A DNA stretch of 64,000 bases, taken from Algoriphagus machipongonensis. GTDB taxonomy: Bacteria; Bacteroidota; Bacteroidia; Cytophagales; Cyclobacteriaceae. The stretch lies in contig NZ_CM001023.1 in assembly GCF_000166275.1 (NCBI RefSeq), positions 62,001 through 126,000 on the forward strand, read 5' to 3'. The first letter of the stretch is position 1, and the number at the start of each line of letters is the position of its first letter. A program made the translations under genes and the position numbers. Below are positions 35,563-44,736 of this stretch, piece after piece. The notes beneath the pieces were generated by a model, which saw only the letters and a program-made list of their open reading frames with translations, did not search any database and was not told where the DNA came from.

Positions 35563-35772
35563 TTAATGCTTTTTCCTTTTTTTAGATTTTGGCTTTGGTT
35601 TATTGGGCTCTTTTGGGGCGTTTGTCCTCCTATATTGAAACCAAAATAGTAAGGCTACCGCAAACATAAAAATAGCATAGGAAGCTTCTACTCCTATGGT
35701 AAGACTTAAATGTATTCCTATGATAATAAATGCTAGCGCAAGGGATAAAATAAGGACGTCTGCTAATTTCAA
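35563..35772 (-). CDS. Small membrane protein with basic tail
   Basis: 69 residues. Two hydrophobic segments, about 5-25 and 29-47, are followed by a tail of Lys, Pro and Arg (about 48-69). The start codon is TTG at 35772; the next Met lies at 36. It sits 2 bases before the CorC-type gene, so co-translation is likely. Function unknown; proteins of this size often lie beside lptC in Bacteroidota. Confidence 0.6.
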   Translation of the reverse strand: MKLADVLILSLALAFIIIGIHLSLTIGVEASYAIFMFAVALLFWFQYRRTNAPKEPNKPKPKSKKRKKH

Positions 35773-35787
35773 TTCTCTACTTTTAAT

Positions 35788-36354
35788 TTAATTTCCTCCG
35801 ACCTTTACTGTATCTCTTTCACCAGGAAGCAAGGTTCGGCTATCTTTGATGTTCCTAAGCGTGTAATTGGAAAAACCTTCATCAGCTTCCATTCCAGTTC
35901 CATTAAAAACCGTCTGTCCATCACGGACTGTCACAAACTTTTCCGTATAAATTTTTTTGTCATTTGGGTTCCAAAATATCTCTTCAGCTTTCAGAGACTG
36001 GTCTTTGACCAAGTTCTCAACTTGCACATCACCCACTCCTTTATACAGATTTTCATCTCTTAAGTAAAATCCTTTATCAGCTCTAAAGGTCGTGGTGACA
36101 TTTCCATCTTTATCAAAAAACTGAATATCCACTCCCTCAGGAAATTCCCTATTTCCATTGGCAAACTCTAATTGCAAAGGAGCTTTGATATGGGATCTTA
36201 TGACGGTAGAATCACTCTGAACCAGATCAAAATTCTTTGCACTGTTGACTGGGCCATCATAAACCTGCAATTCGGTAGCTCCAATGTCCTCTCGGCAGGA
36301 GCTGAAGCCAGTTAGGGCGACTACTAATACTAAAAGAAGATTGACTGCTTTCAC
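35788..36354 (-). CDS. lptC: LPS export protein LptC
   Basis: 188 residues from a GTG at 36354, which gives a clean lipoprotein-type signal (VKAVNLLLVLVVALTGFSSC). A longer version starts from the ATG at 36399. The body is the LptC/OstA beta-jellyroll: repeated VDIQFFDKDGNVTTTFRADKGFYL and VRDGQTVFNGTGMEADEGFSNYTLRNI. LptC joins the inner-membrane LptBFG pump to the LptA bridge in lipopolysaccharide transport. Place in the envelope block with TPR and OMP genes agrees. Confidence 0.88.
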   Translation of the reverse strand: MKAVNLLLVLVVALTGFSSCREDIGATELQVYDGPVNSAKNFDLVQSDSTVIRSHIKAPLQLEFANGNREFPEGVDIQFFDKDGNVTTTFRADKGFYLRDENLYKGVGDVQVENLVKDQSLKAEEIFWNPNDKKIYTEKFVTVRDGQTVFNGTGMEADEGFSNYTLRNIKDSRTLLPGERDTVKVGGN

Positions 36355-36527
36355 GTTACAAATGTAATTGAAAAATAAATGATTCTTGCCCGACTCCATC
36401 TGGAGCTGTTTTATTTATGAACTATTAACAACGTTCATAAAAATCAAAGGTTTTTGATTCGGAAGTAAGATAGCCTTTAGTCTCAGGGAATTTTCCAGGA
36501 CGAACTCTTAATTGCTAACAACAAAAA

Positions 36528-36553
36528 AAGGACAGTCCCATGGAACTGTCCTT
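36528..36553 (-). terminator. Terminator after the TPR gene
   Basis: AAGGACAGT and ACTGTCCTT form a perfect 9-base stem with an eight-base loop, followed on the minus strand by seven T. It ends transcription of the TPR gene 20 bases upstream, separating it from lptC. Confidence 0.88.
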
Positions 36554-36573
36554 AATATTATTTTTTGTACTGA

Positions 36574-37878
36574 TTAGTCTCTGGTAGCCAAAGTTACAGT
36601 TTCACCAATCCAACATCCAGTGTTGATGGTCTGTCCTGGCTGTAAACTTTCAGTAAACAATTCTTCTTTAGAAGGGAATCTAGCCTTGGCGTTTGCCATT
36701 CCAGTATTGTCACCTGCTCTTTGATAAGCATTGTATGCTGCAATGTAGATAGAGTAATCTTTTGCACGGCTTTCTCCACCTTTACAGTCGTTAATTGAAC
36801 TCATGTACATGTCAGCAATCAATTTCCAAGAATCTTTGCTCTTAGATTCATCTAGGTTAGCCGCTTCCTTAGCAGCTGTTCTAGCAGCAGATTTCTGACC
36901 TTTAGCACCATATAGTTTTGCCAATTCAAACTGAATCTCTGCTTTCTGAGCATCATTTTCAGCTAGAGTCAAGGCTTTGTCTAATACAGGCTCTGCCTTC
37001 TCATAATCCTTCTCCTGAAGATATCTCATCGCTCTTACCTGAGAAGTAGCAAAGGTTGGGTTTTTAGAGTCAATAATCTCCAATGCTTGTAAGAAAGCAT
37101 CAGAAGAGAAACACTTGTACTGAACAGAATATTTGAAAATCTGATTAGCCAATTGCTCATTTCCAGGATCAGCGACTAATTTTGGACCCATCGTGTTCTC
37201 GATAAAGTCACAGTCGATCAACTCCATCGCAACAAGAATTTGCTCTGTAGTACTTTTTGGTCTTGAAACATCTGTTCCTGCAGCCGCTGCTTTGTCTAAG
37301 TCGGCCTGGATAGCGTTATAGATACCCAAAACTTCTTCTGGAGTATAAGCTTTGTTATAAGCATTGTTTCTATATACTGCATCAAAGTAAGCAGAATAAA
37401 GATCCGGAAGAGAAAGTTCTCCGTTTAGCTCAATAGCTCTCTGGAAATCTCCTACTACCTCAGGAAGTTTTTCTTTTACATTCTTATAATAGCCATAGCC
37501 ATAATAAGCTTTATTCTCGATCCATTTTGGAGCGTTGTCATAAAGTTCTTCTCTTTTATTATAAAGAGCGATCACAGAGTCCTGATAAACTCTTTTTTGA
37601 GCTTCATCCGAAACTTCATCAGCTGCACCATTATAAATTTTGGTACCGTTGATATAGATAGATTCGTTCAATTCAGGAACATTTACCAATAACCAACTTA
37701 ATGGCTTGGTTGCATCAACATACTGCTCCGACTTCATGTAGTCAGTGTATGCTGCGTTCAATTCTCTTGCTTTGGCTTCTTGCGCAGCGTCAGATGGCCA
37801 ATTCCATCCGTCTTGCGCTTGAACCACGCCGGCCATAAGGATGGCCGCTAGACCTAATAGGGTTGATTTAATTTTCAT
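36574..37878 (-). CDS. Secreted TPR protein of the CoaX-LptC block
   Basis: 434 residues. Signal peptide about 1-21, cleaved before QDGWNW. TPR-like helices run through the middle (about 230-400), for example LQEKDYEKAEPVLDKALTLA and AEIQFELAKLYGAKGQKSAARTAAKEAANL. Near the C-terminus a short domain with CWIGETVTLATRD follows. The function is unknown; the gene always seems to travel with this outer-membrane protein and LptC in Bacteroidota, and an assembly or scaffolding role at the outer membrane is the best inference. Confidence 0.8.
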   Translation of the reverse strand: MKIKSTLLGLAAILMAGVVQAQDGWNWPSDAAQEAKARELNAAYTDYMKSEQYVDATKPLSWLLVNVPELNESIYINGTKIYNGAADEVSDEAQKRVYQDSVIALYNKREELYDNAPKWIENKAYYGYGYYKNVKEKLPEVVGDFQRAIELNGELSLPDLYSAYFDAVYRNNAYNKAYTPEEVLGIYNAIQADLDKAAAAGTDVSRPKSTTEQILVAMELIDCDFIENTMGPKLVADPGNEQLANQIFKYSVQYKCFSSDAFLQALEIIDSKNPTFATSQVRAMRYLQEKDYEKAEPVLDKALTLAENDAQKAEIQFELAKLYGAKGQKSAARTAAKEAANLDESKSKDSWKLIADMYMSSINDCKGGESRAKDYSIYIAAYNAYQRAGDNTGMANAKARFPSKEELFTESLQPGQTINTGCWIGETVTLATRD

Positions 37879-37891
37879 GGTTATTTATGCT

Positions 37892-39175
37892 TTAATCAAA
37901 TACTCGTTTATAGAACCAACTGTTGTCATTAAGTGAAAATCCTAACGTGAAATTCATATAATTTTCTTGGACGAGGCCATTCTCTGTAGTTCCTCTTGTC
38001 CCTAGCTTCATCGCGAAGTTCACTAATGAAAGCTGGTTTACTGGGAATGAAACTCCAAAGTTGATGCCAATATCATTAATATTTGTTTGGTTCAGATAAT
38101 AAGGAGTCTGCAAATATTCCACTCCAAAACGGTAAGTAGTCCTTTTGAAATAGTTATCTATTGCTTGATAATCTGGTACTATCTGAAAACCTAAGCCAAC
38201 TTTTATAGCTTCTTTCAATGCTAATTCTTCTCCAAAAAAGGATTCGAACTTATTGAAATCCTGAATTTGTCCCTCCAAACCGAGGGCGAATTTATTCATT
38301 TTTTCAAAAGTTACCCCAAAACCGATGCGATTTGGAATGTATATACTGCCTTTTTCATTGTCAGCGATCAAATCCCCGTCTGAATCCGGATCGCTAGCTT
38401 CATCAACATTTCCCAATTTGGCAAATGCTTTTCCATTAACATTTCCAAGATTCTGATAAATGGCACCAAAGTGTAAACTATTCTTTTCGGAAACCTTAGC
38501 TACGTAGTGAGCTCCGAATTTAAAGCCAATATCACTAACTGTTAATCTTTCATAATATTCTGAAGAATTCCCTACCGGGTTATCATTATCATTCAAAATC
38601 GTCAGTTGGTTGTTTCTTATCGTCGAGCCAAATAAATAGGATGCTTGTGCTCCGACACTCAGTCCTTTCGCAACTTTAACCCCTAAATTTAAATAAGCTT
38701 CAGTAATTCCACCATCTCCTACAATATAGTTATAGGCTCTGAGATCAGAATTTTCTACCTGACTGTTGATTTGAAGTCTATAATTCACAGAGGTAATCTG
38801 ATTTAAACCTAAGCCCATGGTCACTCTACCTGACTTTAGGGGAAGAGACATAGCTACATAGGATAAACCTCCACCGTCTACATCTTCTTTCTCAGAACCA
38901 TTATCAGCATTGATCTTTTTGTAGTTCAATGCAGCCTGAAAATTAAAGACAGTGTTATATGTACTCAATGCGGGATTGACCACATTCACATTCCAGCCAG
39001 TTCCATAACTAATTCCAAGACCTCCCATTCCTTGATTTTGGGTTAATCCGGAGTAATTAAACTCCCCGATGCCCAATGCACTATAGGTAGAGGCCGAAGA
39101 CTGCGCTTGGACTTCAGAAAATAAGAAAAGGGTGCAGATTACACCCAGCAATTGCAATTTGATTTTACTCAACAT
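37892..39175 (-). CDS. Outer-membrane beta-barrel protein (PorV/FadL-like)
   Basis: 427 residues. Signal peptide about 1-24 (ends VQAQ). The rest is alternating amphipathic strands: for example SASTYSALGIGEFNYSG, ITSVNYRLQI, VSIGFKFGAHYVA-like strands and the terminal MNFTLGFSLNDNSWFYKRVFD ending in an aromatic residue, as in barrels. Likely 14 strands or so. Its start overlaps the coaX stop by 11 bases and the TPR gene follows 13 bases later, so the three genes are one operon. Ligand unknown. Confidence 0.82.
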   Translation of the reverse strand: MLSKIKLQLLGVICTLFLFSEVQAQSSASTYSALGIGEFNYSGLTQNQGMGGLGISYGTGWNVNVVNPALSTYNTVFNFQAALNYKKINADNGSEKEDVDGGGLSYVAMSLPLKSGRVTMGLGLNQITSVNYRLQINSQVENSDLRAYNYIVGDGGITEAYLNLGVKVAKGLSVGAQASYLFGSTIRNNQLTILNDNDNPVGNSSEYYERLTVSDIGFKFGAHYVAKVSEKNSLHFGAIYQNLGNVNGKAFAKLGNVDEASDPDSDGDLIADNEKGSIYIPNRIGFGVTFEKMNKFALGLEGQIQDFNKFESFFGEELALKEAIKVGLGFQIVPDYQAIDNYFKRTTYRFGVEYLQTPYYLNQTNINDIGINFGVSFPVNQLSLVNFAMKLGTRGTTENGLVQENYMNFTLGFSLNDNSWFYKRVFD

Positions 39176-39881
39176 TGTGGTTTAGAATACTATTCAATCC
39201 GCGAAGGACTAAATTTTGGACTACAAATATGTGGTCTTTTGCTAATGTTTCAAAAGAAAGAGCGTCTCCACCACAAACAAAGACCTTTAATTGTGGATAT
39301 TTTTGCTCATATTTTTGGATTTGGCCAAGAATCTCGGCTTCCACCCCATACCAAATTCCGATTTGCATACAACTAATCGTATCGGTACCAATGAAATTTT
39401 CTGGCCTTTTCTCCAAATCCACCAGAGGAAGACGTGCAGTTAAGGAATTCATTGCTTTCGCTCGCATCAACATTCCAGGACTGATGGCACCCCCTCGGTA
39501 GATATCATTTTCATCTACTAAGTCAAAGGTCATACAGCTTCCCATATCAATAACTAAAATGGGACCTTTACCCGCTAAACTCCAGCCTCCAACTGCGGCG
39601 GCCATCCGATCAAGCCCCAAGGTAGCAGGACTTCCATAGGCATTGCCAATAGGAAACTTTATTCCTTGCTTGAGAAACAGAAAGTCAAATGGTAACTGTA
39701 TTTTAATATCCTTCTCCGACCATTTGACGGAGCTTACCATGCAGCGATCAAAAGAAAGTGCTTTCCAAGCTGGAATGGCGGTAGCCAAATCAGGAAATAC
39801 CGAATCCGAAAGGAGTTCATCCTCTCGAAATAAGGCAGATTTGATTCTGCTATTGCCAATATCTATGATTAGATTGTTCAT
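39165..39881 (-). CDS. coaX: Type III pantothenate kinase
   Basis: 238 residues from the ATG at 39881; the longer frame from 39974 has no CoaX similarity in its extension. CoaX phosphorylates pantothenate in the first step of coenzyme A synthesis. Motifs: DIGNSRIKS near residue 7 (phosphate-binding), DMGSCMTFDLVD near 107, GGAISPGMLMRAKAMN near 124 and GTDTISCMQIGI near 165. Type III enzymes need a monovalent cation and do not respond to CoA. It heads the coaX-OMP-TPR operon and is divergent from anmK. Confidence 0.94.
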   Translation of the reverse strand: MNNLIIDIGNSRIKSALFREDELLSDSVFPDLATAIPAWKALSFDRCMVSSVKWSEKDIKIQLPFDFLFLKQGIKFPIGNAYGSPATLGLDRMAAAVGGWSLAGKGPILVIDMGSCMTFDLVDENDIYRGGAISPGMLMRAKAMNSLTARLPLVDLEKRPENFIGTDTISCMQIGIWYGVEAEILGQIQKYEQKYPQLKVFVCGGDALSFETLAKDHIFVVQNLVLRGLNSILNHNVE

Positions 39882-39984
39882 GCCATCAAAATGGTAGACC
39901 GCAAAATAGGCATTAATAAAAAGAAGCCTTTTCCAGCGCGGCAAATTATCTTTGGAATGCTCAATACTTAACAAACATTAACCC

Positions 39985-41058
39985 ATGAACACCGACTCTT
40001 ACCACATGATCGGCCTGATGTCAGGAACCTCCGGGGATGGCTTAGATGTAGCCTATTGCCATTTTGAAAAAAATGAAAACTGGAATTTTGAGATCATTCG
40101 AACCCATACTTACCCCTTTCCAGAGGTCTTGGGAAACCGCTTACAAAGGTCCCACACCCTCAGTGGTTTAGAGCTTCATTTATTGGATGTTGAATTTGGA
40201 AAATGGATGGGTGAAGTAGTTCATGCCTTTTGTAAAGAAGCCCAGATTCACCCCGATGCTGTATGCTCTCATGGTCATACGGTATTTCATCAACCCCAGC
40301 ATGGGCTGAGCCTTCAAATTGGCAATGGTTATGCACTTCACCAAGCTTCCCGATTGAAAGTAATCAACGACTTTAGGATGATGGATGTGCAACTAGGAGG
40401 GCAGGGAGCTCCGCTAGTGCCCATAGGAGATAAACTGCTGTTTTCTGAAATTGATTATTGCCTAAACTTAGGCGGTATAGCCAATATCAGCATGGAGCAT
40501 CAAGATCAAAGGATCGCATTTGATTGCTGCCCCTTTAATTTACTTCTCAATCCCATCGCCCAGGAATTAGGGCAACCTTTTGACAGAGATGGGGTTTGGG
40601 CAAAAGAGGGGAGTATCAACCCAGATCTTTTAGCTCAGTTGAATCAGCTACCTTTTTATCAGATTCAAGGGGCAAAATCTCTGGGAAGAGAAGACATGGA
40701 AAACACTTTTGAACCCCTTCTTGCTGCCTCCAGTGCCTCTCCAAAAGACAAACTTGCTAGTTTAGTAGAGCATTATGCGATTCAGATTTCAAACATCATC
40801 AAGAATTATTCAAACACAGCTTCCCCTTCGGTATTGATAACTGGAGGAGGTGCCTACCATCAATATTTTATCGAAAGGCTGGATTTCCATCTCTCTTCGC
40901 AGTGGAATCAATACGAAGCCAGTCAAGAATTGATTGAATTTAAGGAAGCTTTAATTTTTGGCTTTTTGGGCGTACTTAAATTAAGGGGAGAAGTCAATTG
41001 TCTTGCCTCTGTAACCCATGCTAAAATGGATTCCTGCGGAGGGACTATTTACAGTTAA
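39985..41058 (+). CDS. anmK: Anhydro-N-acetylmuramic acid kinase
   Basis: 357 residues. AnmK phosphorylates and opens 1,6-anhydroMurNAc from recycled peptidoglycan to give MurNAc 6-phosphate. Motifs: GLMSGTSGDGLDVAYC near 10-25, the ATP-fold strand LNLGGIANISM near 159, and VLITGGGAYHQYFIERL near 295. The gene starts 104 bases from the divergent coaX start. A gene for the etherase MurQ is not in the window. Confidence 0.94.
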   Translation: MNTDSYHMIGLMSGTSGDGLDVAYCHFEKNENWNFEIIRTHTYPFPEVLGNRLQRSHTLSGLELHLLDVEFGKWMGEVVHAFCKEAQIHPDAVCSHGHTVFHQPQHGLSLQIGNGYALHQASRLKVINDFRMMDVQLGGQGAPLVPIGDKLLFSEIDYCLNLGGIANISMEHQDQRIAFDCCPFNLLLNPIAQELGQPFDRDGVWAKEGSINPDLLAQLNQLPFYQIQGAKSLGREDMENTFEPLLAASSASPKDKLASLVEHYAIQISNIIKNYSNTASPSVLITGGGAYHQYFIERLDFHLSSQWNQYEASQELIEFKEALIFGFLGVLKLRGEVNCLASVTHAKMDSCGGTIYS

Positions 41059-41130
41059 GAGAGAATCACCTCATTGCTATGTAGACGCTTAAATTTTCAT
41101 ATTTTTGGTCCAAATATAAACCCAAATAGC

Positions 41131-42357
41131 ATGCAGGAATTATTAAAAAAATTCGAAAATAAAAAAGCAGAAATAGTATTTGAATGGAGTGACTCAGAAT
41201 CAGAGGCTGAAGGCTGGGTGGTGATCAATTCACTTCGAGGCGGAGCCGCTGGGGGAGGAACCCGAATGAGAAAGGGTCTTGATAAGAGAGAAGTTGAATC
41301 CTTGGCAAAAACCATGGAAATCAAATTTACTGTTTCTGGCCCGTCTATCGGCGGAGCAAAGTCAGGGATAAACTTTGATCCCAATGATCCAAGAAAAAAT
41401 GAGGTTTTAGAAAGATGGTATAAAGCCGTGATGCCTCTATTAAAAAACTACTATGGTACAGGTGGGGACATGAATGTGGACGAAATCCATGAGGTAATTC
41501 CTATCACTGAATCCTATGGGCTTTGGCATCCCCAAGAGGGAATTGTCAATGGACACTTTCATGCCAATGAGCCTGAAAAAATTCGAAAAATAGGGCAGTT
41601 GAGGCAAGGTGTTTCCAAAGTTTTGGAAGATCCTTTATTCACGCCAAATGGCCCTAAAAAATATACCGTTGCCGATATGATCACCGGGTATGGTGTAGCC
41701 GAATCGGTAAAGCATTATTATGAAATCTGGGGAGGATCCATCCGTGATAAGCGCGCAGTGATCCAAGGTTGGGGAAATGTCGGCGCAGCAGCAGCTTGCT
41801 TTCTTGCTTTGGAAGGAGCGAAAATAGTGGGAATTATAGACCGGGAAGGTGGAGTCATCCGTGAAAGCGGTTTCACCGTGGATGAAGTCAGAGAAATGTT
41901 CCTCAAAAGAGATGGTAATAAACTCGTTGCCGAGAACTTTATTCCCTTCGAAGAGATCAATGAAAAAATATGGGACTTAGAGAATGATATATTCATTCCA
42001 GCAGCCGGTTCTCGATTGATTACTCAATCCCAAGTCGAACGCATGGTCAATTCAGGGCTAGAAGTGATTTCCTGCGGAGCGAATGTTCCTTTTGCTGACA
42101 AAGAAATTTTCTTTGGACCGATTGGGGTCTGGGCGGATGAACGAGTATCTGTCATCCCAGACTTCATAGCTAATTGTGGTATGGCTCGGGTATTTGCCTA
42201 CTTAATGAATGATCAGGTGGAACTCACCGATCAGGCTATATTTTCAGATGTGAGCGAGACCATTAAAAATGCATTGAAGAAAACACATCAAGAAAGTTCA
42301 AGTAAAAATAACATCGCTCAAAACTCCTTTAAAATAGCTCTAGGTCAACTCGTATAA
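41131..42357 (+). CDS. Glu/Leu/Phe/Val-type amino-acid dehydrogenase
   Basis: 408 residues from the ATG at 41131; a TTG at 41074 could add 19. It is an NAD(P)-dependent enzyme that oxidises an amino acid to a keto acid and ammonia. The substrate segment SGPSIGGAKSGINFDP with its Lys is near residue 74, GTGGDMNVDEIHE near 112 has the catalytic Asp, and the Rossmann motif VIQGWGNVGAAAACFL is near 211. Glu versus branched-chain specificity cannot be told from the sequence. It runs in parallel with anmK, 72 bases after it. Confidence 0.88.
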   Translation: MQELLKKFENKKAEIVFEWSDSESEAEGWVVINSLRGGAAGGGTRMRKGLDKREVESLAKTMEIKFTVSGPSIGGAKSGINFDPNDPRKNEVLERWYKAVMPLLKNYYGTGGDMNVDEIHEVIPITESYGLWHPQEGIVNGHFHANEPEKIRKIGQLRQGVSKVLEDPLFTPNGPKKYTVADMITGYGVAESVKHYYEIWGGSIRDKRAVIQGWGNVGAAAACFLALEGAKIVGIIDREGGVIRESGFTVDEVREMFLKRDGNKLVAENFIPFEEINEKIWDLENDIFIPAAGSRLITQSQVERMVNSGLEVISCGANVPFADKEIFFGPIGVWADERVSVIPDFIANCGMARVFAYLMNDQVELTDQAIFSDVSETIKNALKKTHQESSSKNNIAQNSFKIALGQLV

Positions 42358-42538
42358 ATTTTACTAGTTAGATTGAAATCCATCCGTTAATTTATGATTA
42401 AATATTCTTTGGGTTACTTCTCAATTGGGCTCTTTCACCCAAAATCAGTAGTTTAGCAGAAACCAATTTGGGAAAGTAACCACCGGAAAATTATATTTAT
42501 TTAACCGAAAAGATCGCCCAGTTTACCCTATTAACCGA

Positions 42539-44065
42539 ATGAAGCATTTTATACTAAGTTTCTCTATACTTTTCGGAATACTCTTTCTAGGTGCGTTGCA
42601 GCCACAGATGAGCTTTGCTGAAGAGCGAGAGACCAAAGAAACTTTTCTAGCGCAGGCTGGTCAGGATACGAATGCTGAACATGCTGATGTAGAGCATAGT
42701 GCAGATGAAGATCATGGAGATGAAGTACATCATCAAGCCCCTACCTGGTTAGTCATTCCTTTCGTAGCCTTGCTATTGATGATTGCGACAGGTCCTTTAT
42801 TTTATGAGCATTTTTGGCATAAAAACTATCCCAAAATAGCCATAGGACTCGCCATCTTGGTGGTATTCTATTACTTATTTGTCTTGGAAAATGTGCATAA
42901 CCCCGTTCATGCACTTGCAGAATACATACAATTTATCGCTCTCCTTGCCTCCCTTTACATCGCTTCTGGGGGTATTTTGATCGAAATTGATAAAAAGGCC
43001 ACGCCTTTTGCCAATGTATCGTTGCTTTTGATCGGTTCTGTTATTGCTAACCTAATCGGAACCACGGGTGCTTCCATGCTTTTAATTCGTCCCTTTATTC
43101 GATTAAATAAAGGGAATATCCAGGCATACCATATTATCTTTTTCATCTTCATGGTGAGTAATGTGGGTGGCTCTTTGACTCCGATTGGTGATCCTCCATT
43201 GTTCCTTGGGTTCTTAAAGGGAATTCCATTCTTCTGGACCCTGGAGCATAACTGGCCTGCATGGATTGTAGCCTTGATCCTTCTTGCTGTTGCCTTTTAT
43301 TTCATTGACAAAAAACTGGGTAAAGCATCTGAGGATGAAATAGAACTAGAGGAGATTACTTACACCAATAAGTTTTCACTCATCGGAATGAAAAACTTTG
43401 GATGGTTATTTATCATCATCTGTTCTGTTTTTCTTGATCCAAATGTAATTGATGGAGTTCCTGCTATCGTGTATGATGGACAGAAATTCTCCTATTTAAG
43501 AGAGGTAATTATGCTTACTGTCGCATTCCTCTCATTTAGGTTTGCAGACAAAAGAGCCATCGAAGGGAATGAATTTAATTTCGAACCTATTCGTGAAGTG
43601 GCCTTTATTTTCATCGGTATTTTCGGAACGATGATGCCTGCACTGGAGCTGGTAGGAAACTTTGCTAAATCTCCCGAGGGAGCATCCTTGATCACGCATA
43701 ACACCTTGTATTGGGGAACAGGTACCCTCTCCGGATTCTTGGATAATGCACCAACTTATTTGAACTTCTTGGCAGCTGCCATGGCTTCCAAAGGTGCTGA
43801 TATCAATAATATCGAGCAGGTGAGACTCTTTGCAGCTGATGGTTTTCATGACTCGGCCTTTGAGTTGATGGCGATCGCGGTTGCTTCTGTATTCTTTGGT
43901 GCGATGACTTACATCGGTAACGGACCAAACTTTATGGTGAAGTCCATTGCGGAGCAAAGTGGTATCAAAATGCCATCCTTCTTTGGCTATATCATCCGCT
44001 TCTCTTTACCGATTCTACTTCCAATCTTGATTTTGATTTGGTTGATTTTCTTCGCTTTTGCTTAA
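42539..44065 (+). CDS. nhaD: NhaD-type sodium/proton antiporter
   Basis: 508 residues. Signal-like N-terminal helix, then a His- and Asp-rich segment (about 45-65, DVEHSADEDHGDEVHH) before the first transporter helix. The remaining ~11 helices belong to the ArsB/NhaD ion-transporter superfamily; LIGTTGASMLLIRPFIR near 178 and VSNVGGSLTPIGDPPLFLGF near 200 are the paired signature stretches. NhaD exports Na+ in exchange for protons and suits a marine or alkaline habitat. Monocistronic, with 181 non-coding bases before it. Confidence 0.9.
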   Translation: MKHFILSFSILFGILFLGALQPQMSFAEERETKETFLAQAGQDTNAEHADVEHSADEDHGDEVHHQAPTWLVIPFVALLLMIATGPLFYEHFWHKNYPKIAIGLAILVVFYYLFVLENVHNPVHALAEYIQFIALLASLYIASGGILIEIDKKATPFANVSLLLIGSVIANLIGTTGASMLLIRPFIRLNKGNIQAYHIIFFIFMVSNVGGSLTPIGDPPLFLGFLKGIPFFWTLEHNWPAWIVALILLAVAFYFIDKKLGKASEDEIELEEITYTNKFSLIGMKNFGWLFIIICSVFLDPNVIDGVPAIVYDGQKFSYLREVIMLTVAFLSFRFADKRAIEGNEFNFEPIREVAFIFIGIFGTMMPALELVGNFAKSPEGASLITHNTLYWGTGTLSGFLDNAPTYLNFLAAAMASKGADINNIEQVRLFAADGFHDSAFELMAIAVASVFFGAMTYIGNGPNFMVKSIAEQSGIKMPSFFGYIIRFSLPILLPILILIWLIFFAFA

Positions 44066-44071
44066 TAAAAT

Positions 44072-44641
44072 CTAAACTTCGGTATACCGAAAACAATCCA
44101 CCAAATGATCATTTACGAGTCCCGTGGCTTGCATATGGGCATAGATGGTCGTGCTGCCTAAAAATTTAAATCCTCGTTTCTTCAAGTCTTTGGCTAATAA
44201 GTCAGATTCGGGCGTAGTGGCAGGAGCGGGGTCACCCTTCTTCAAATTATTTTGAATGGGTTTACCACCGACAAATCCCCAAATGTATTTGGAAAAACTT
44301 CCGAATTCTTTTTGCACCTCCATAAAGCGTTGGGCATTATTGATTGCTGCTCGAATCTTTAATTGATTTCGAATGATCCCGGGATTTTGCAAAAGCTCCT
44401 GCACATATCCTTCTGGAAATTCTGCCACTTGTCTGTAATCAAAATTCGCAAAAGCCTCTCGGTATCCATCCCGTTTCTTTAGGATAGTCGCCCAACTCAG
44501 ACCTGCTTGAGCACTTTCCAAAACTAAAAATTCAAAGTGGGTTTGATCATCCCAAACAGGCTTTCCCCACTCTTCATCATGGTAGGCAATGTATTCTGGA
44601 AAACCCAAACACCAGGGACAACGGGATTTTTGATCGCTCAT
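44072..44641 (-). CDS. tag: DNA-3-methyladenine glycosylase I
   Basis: 189 residues from the ATG at 44641 (a longer frame starts at 44656). Tag removes 3-methyladenine from alkylated DNA as the first step of base-excision repair. The RCPWCLG motif near the start holds zinc-binding Cys, and the YHDEEWGKP motif near 22 carries the conserved Glu of the active site. The gene ends 7 bases after nhaD, convergent, and is divergent from alr. Confidence 0.93.
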   Translation of the reverse strand: MSDQKSRCPWCLGFPEYIAYHDEEWGKPVWDDQTHFEFLVLESAQAGLSWATILKKRDGYREAFANFDYRQVAEFPEGYVQELLQNPGIIRNQLKIRAAINNAQRFMEVQKEFGSFSKYIWGFVGGKPIQNNLKKGDPAPATTPESDLLAKDLKKRGFKFLGSTTIYAHMQATGLVNDHLVDCFRYTEV

Positions 44642-44736
44642 AGCTAAAAATTTCAATTGATTGAGAATAAAATTAATGCAGAATTGGGATAAAGTGGCAG
44701 CATGTCTTACTTTTTCATTTCAAAAAACTTACAACG

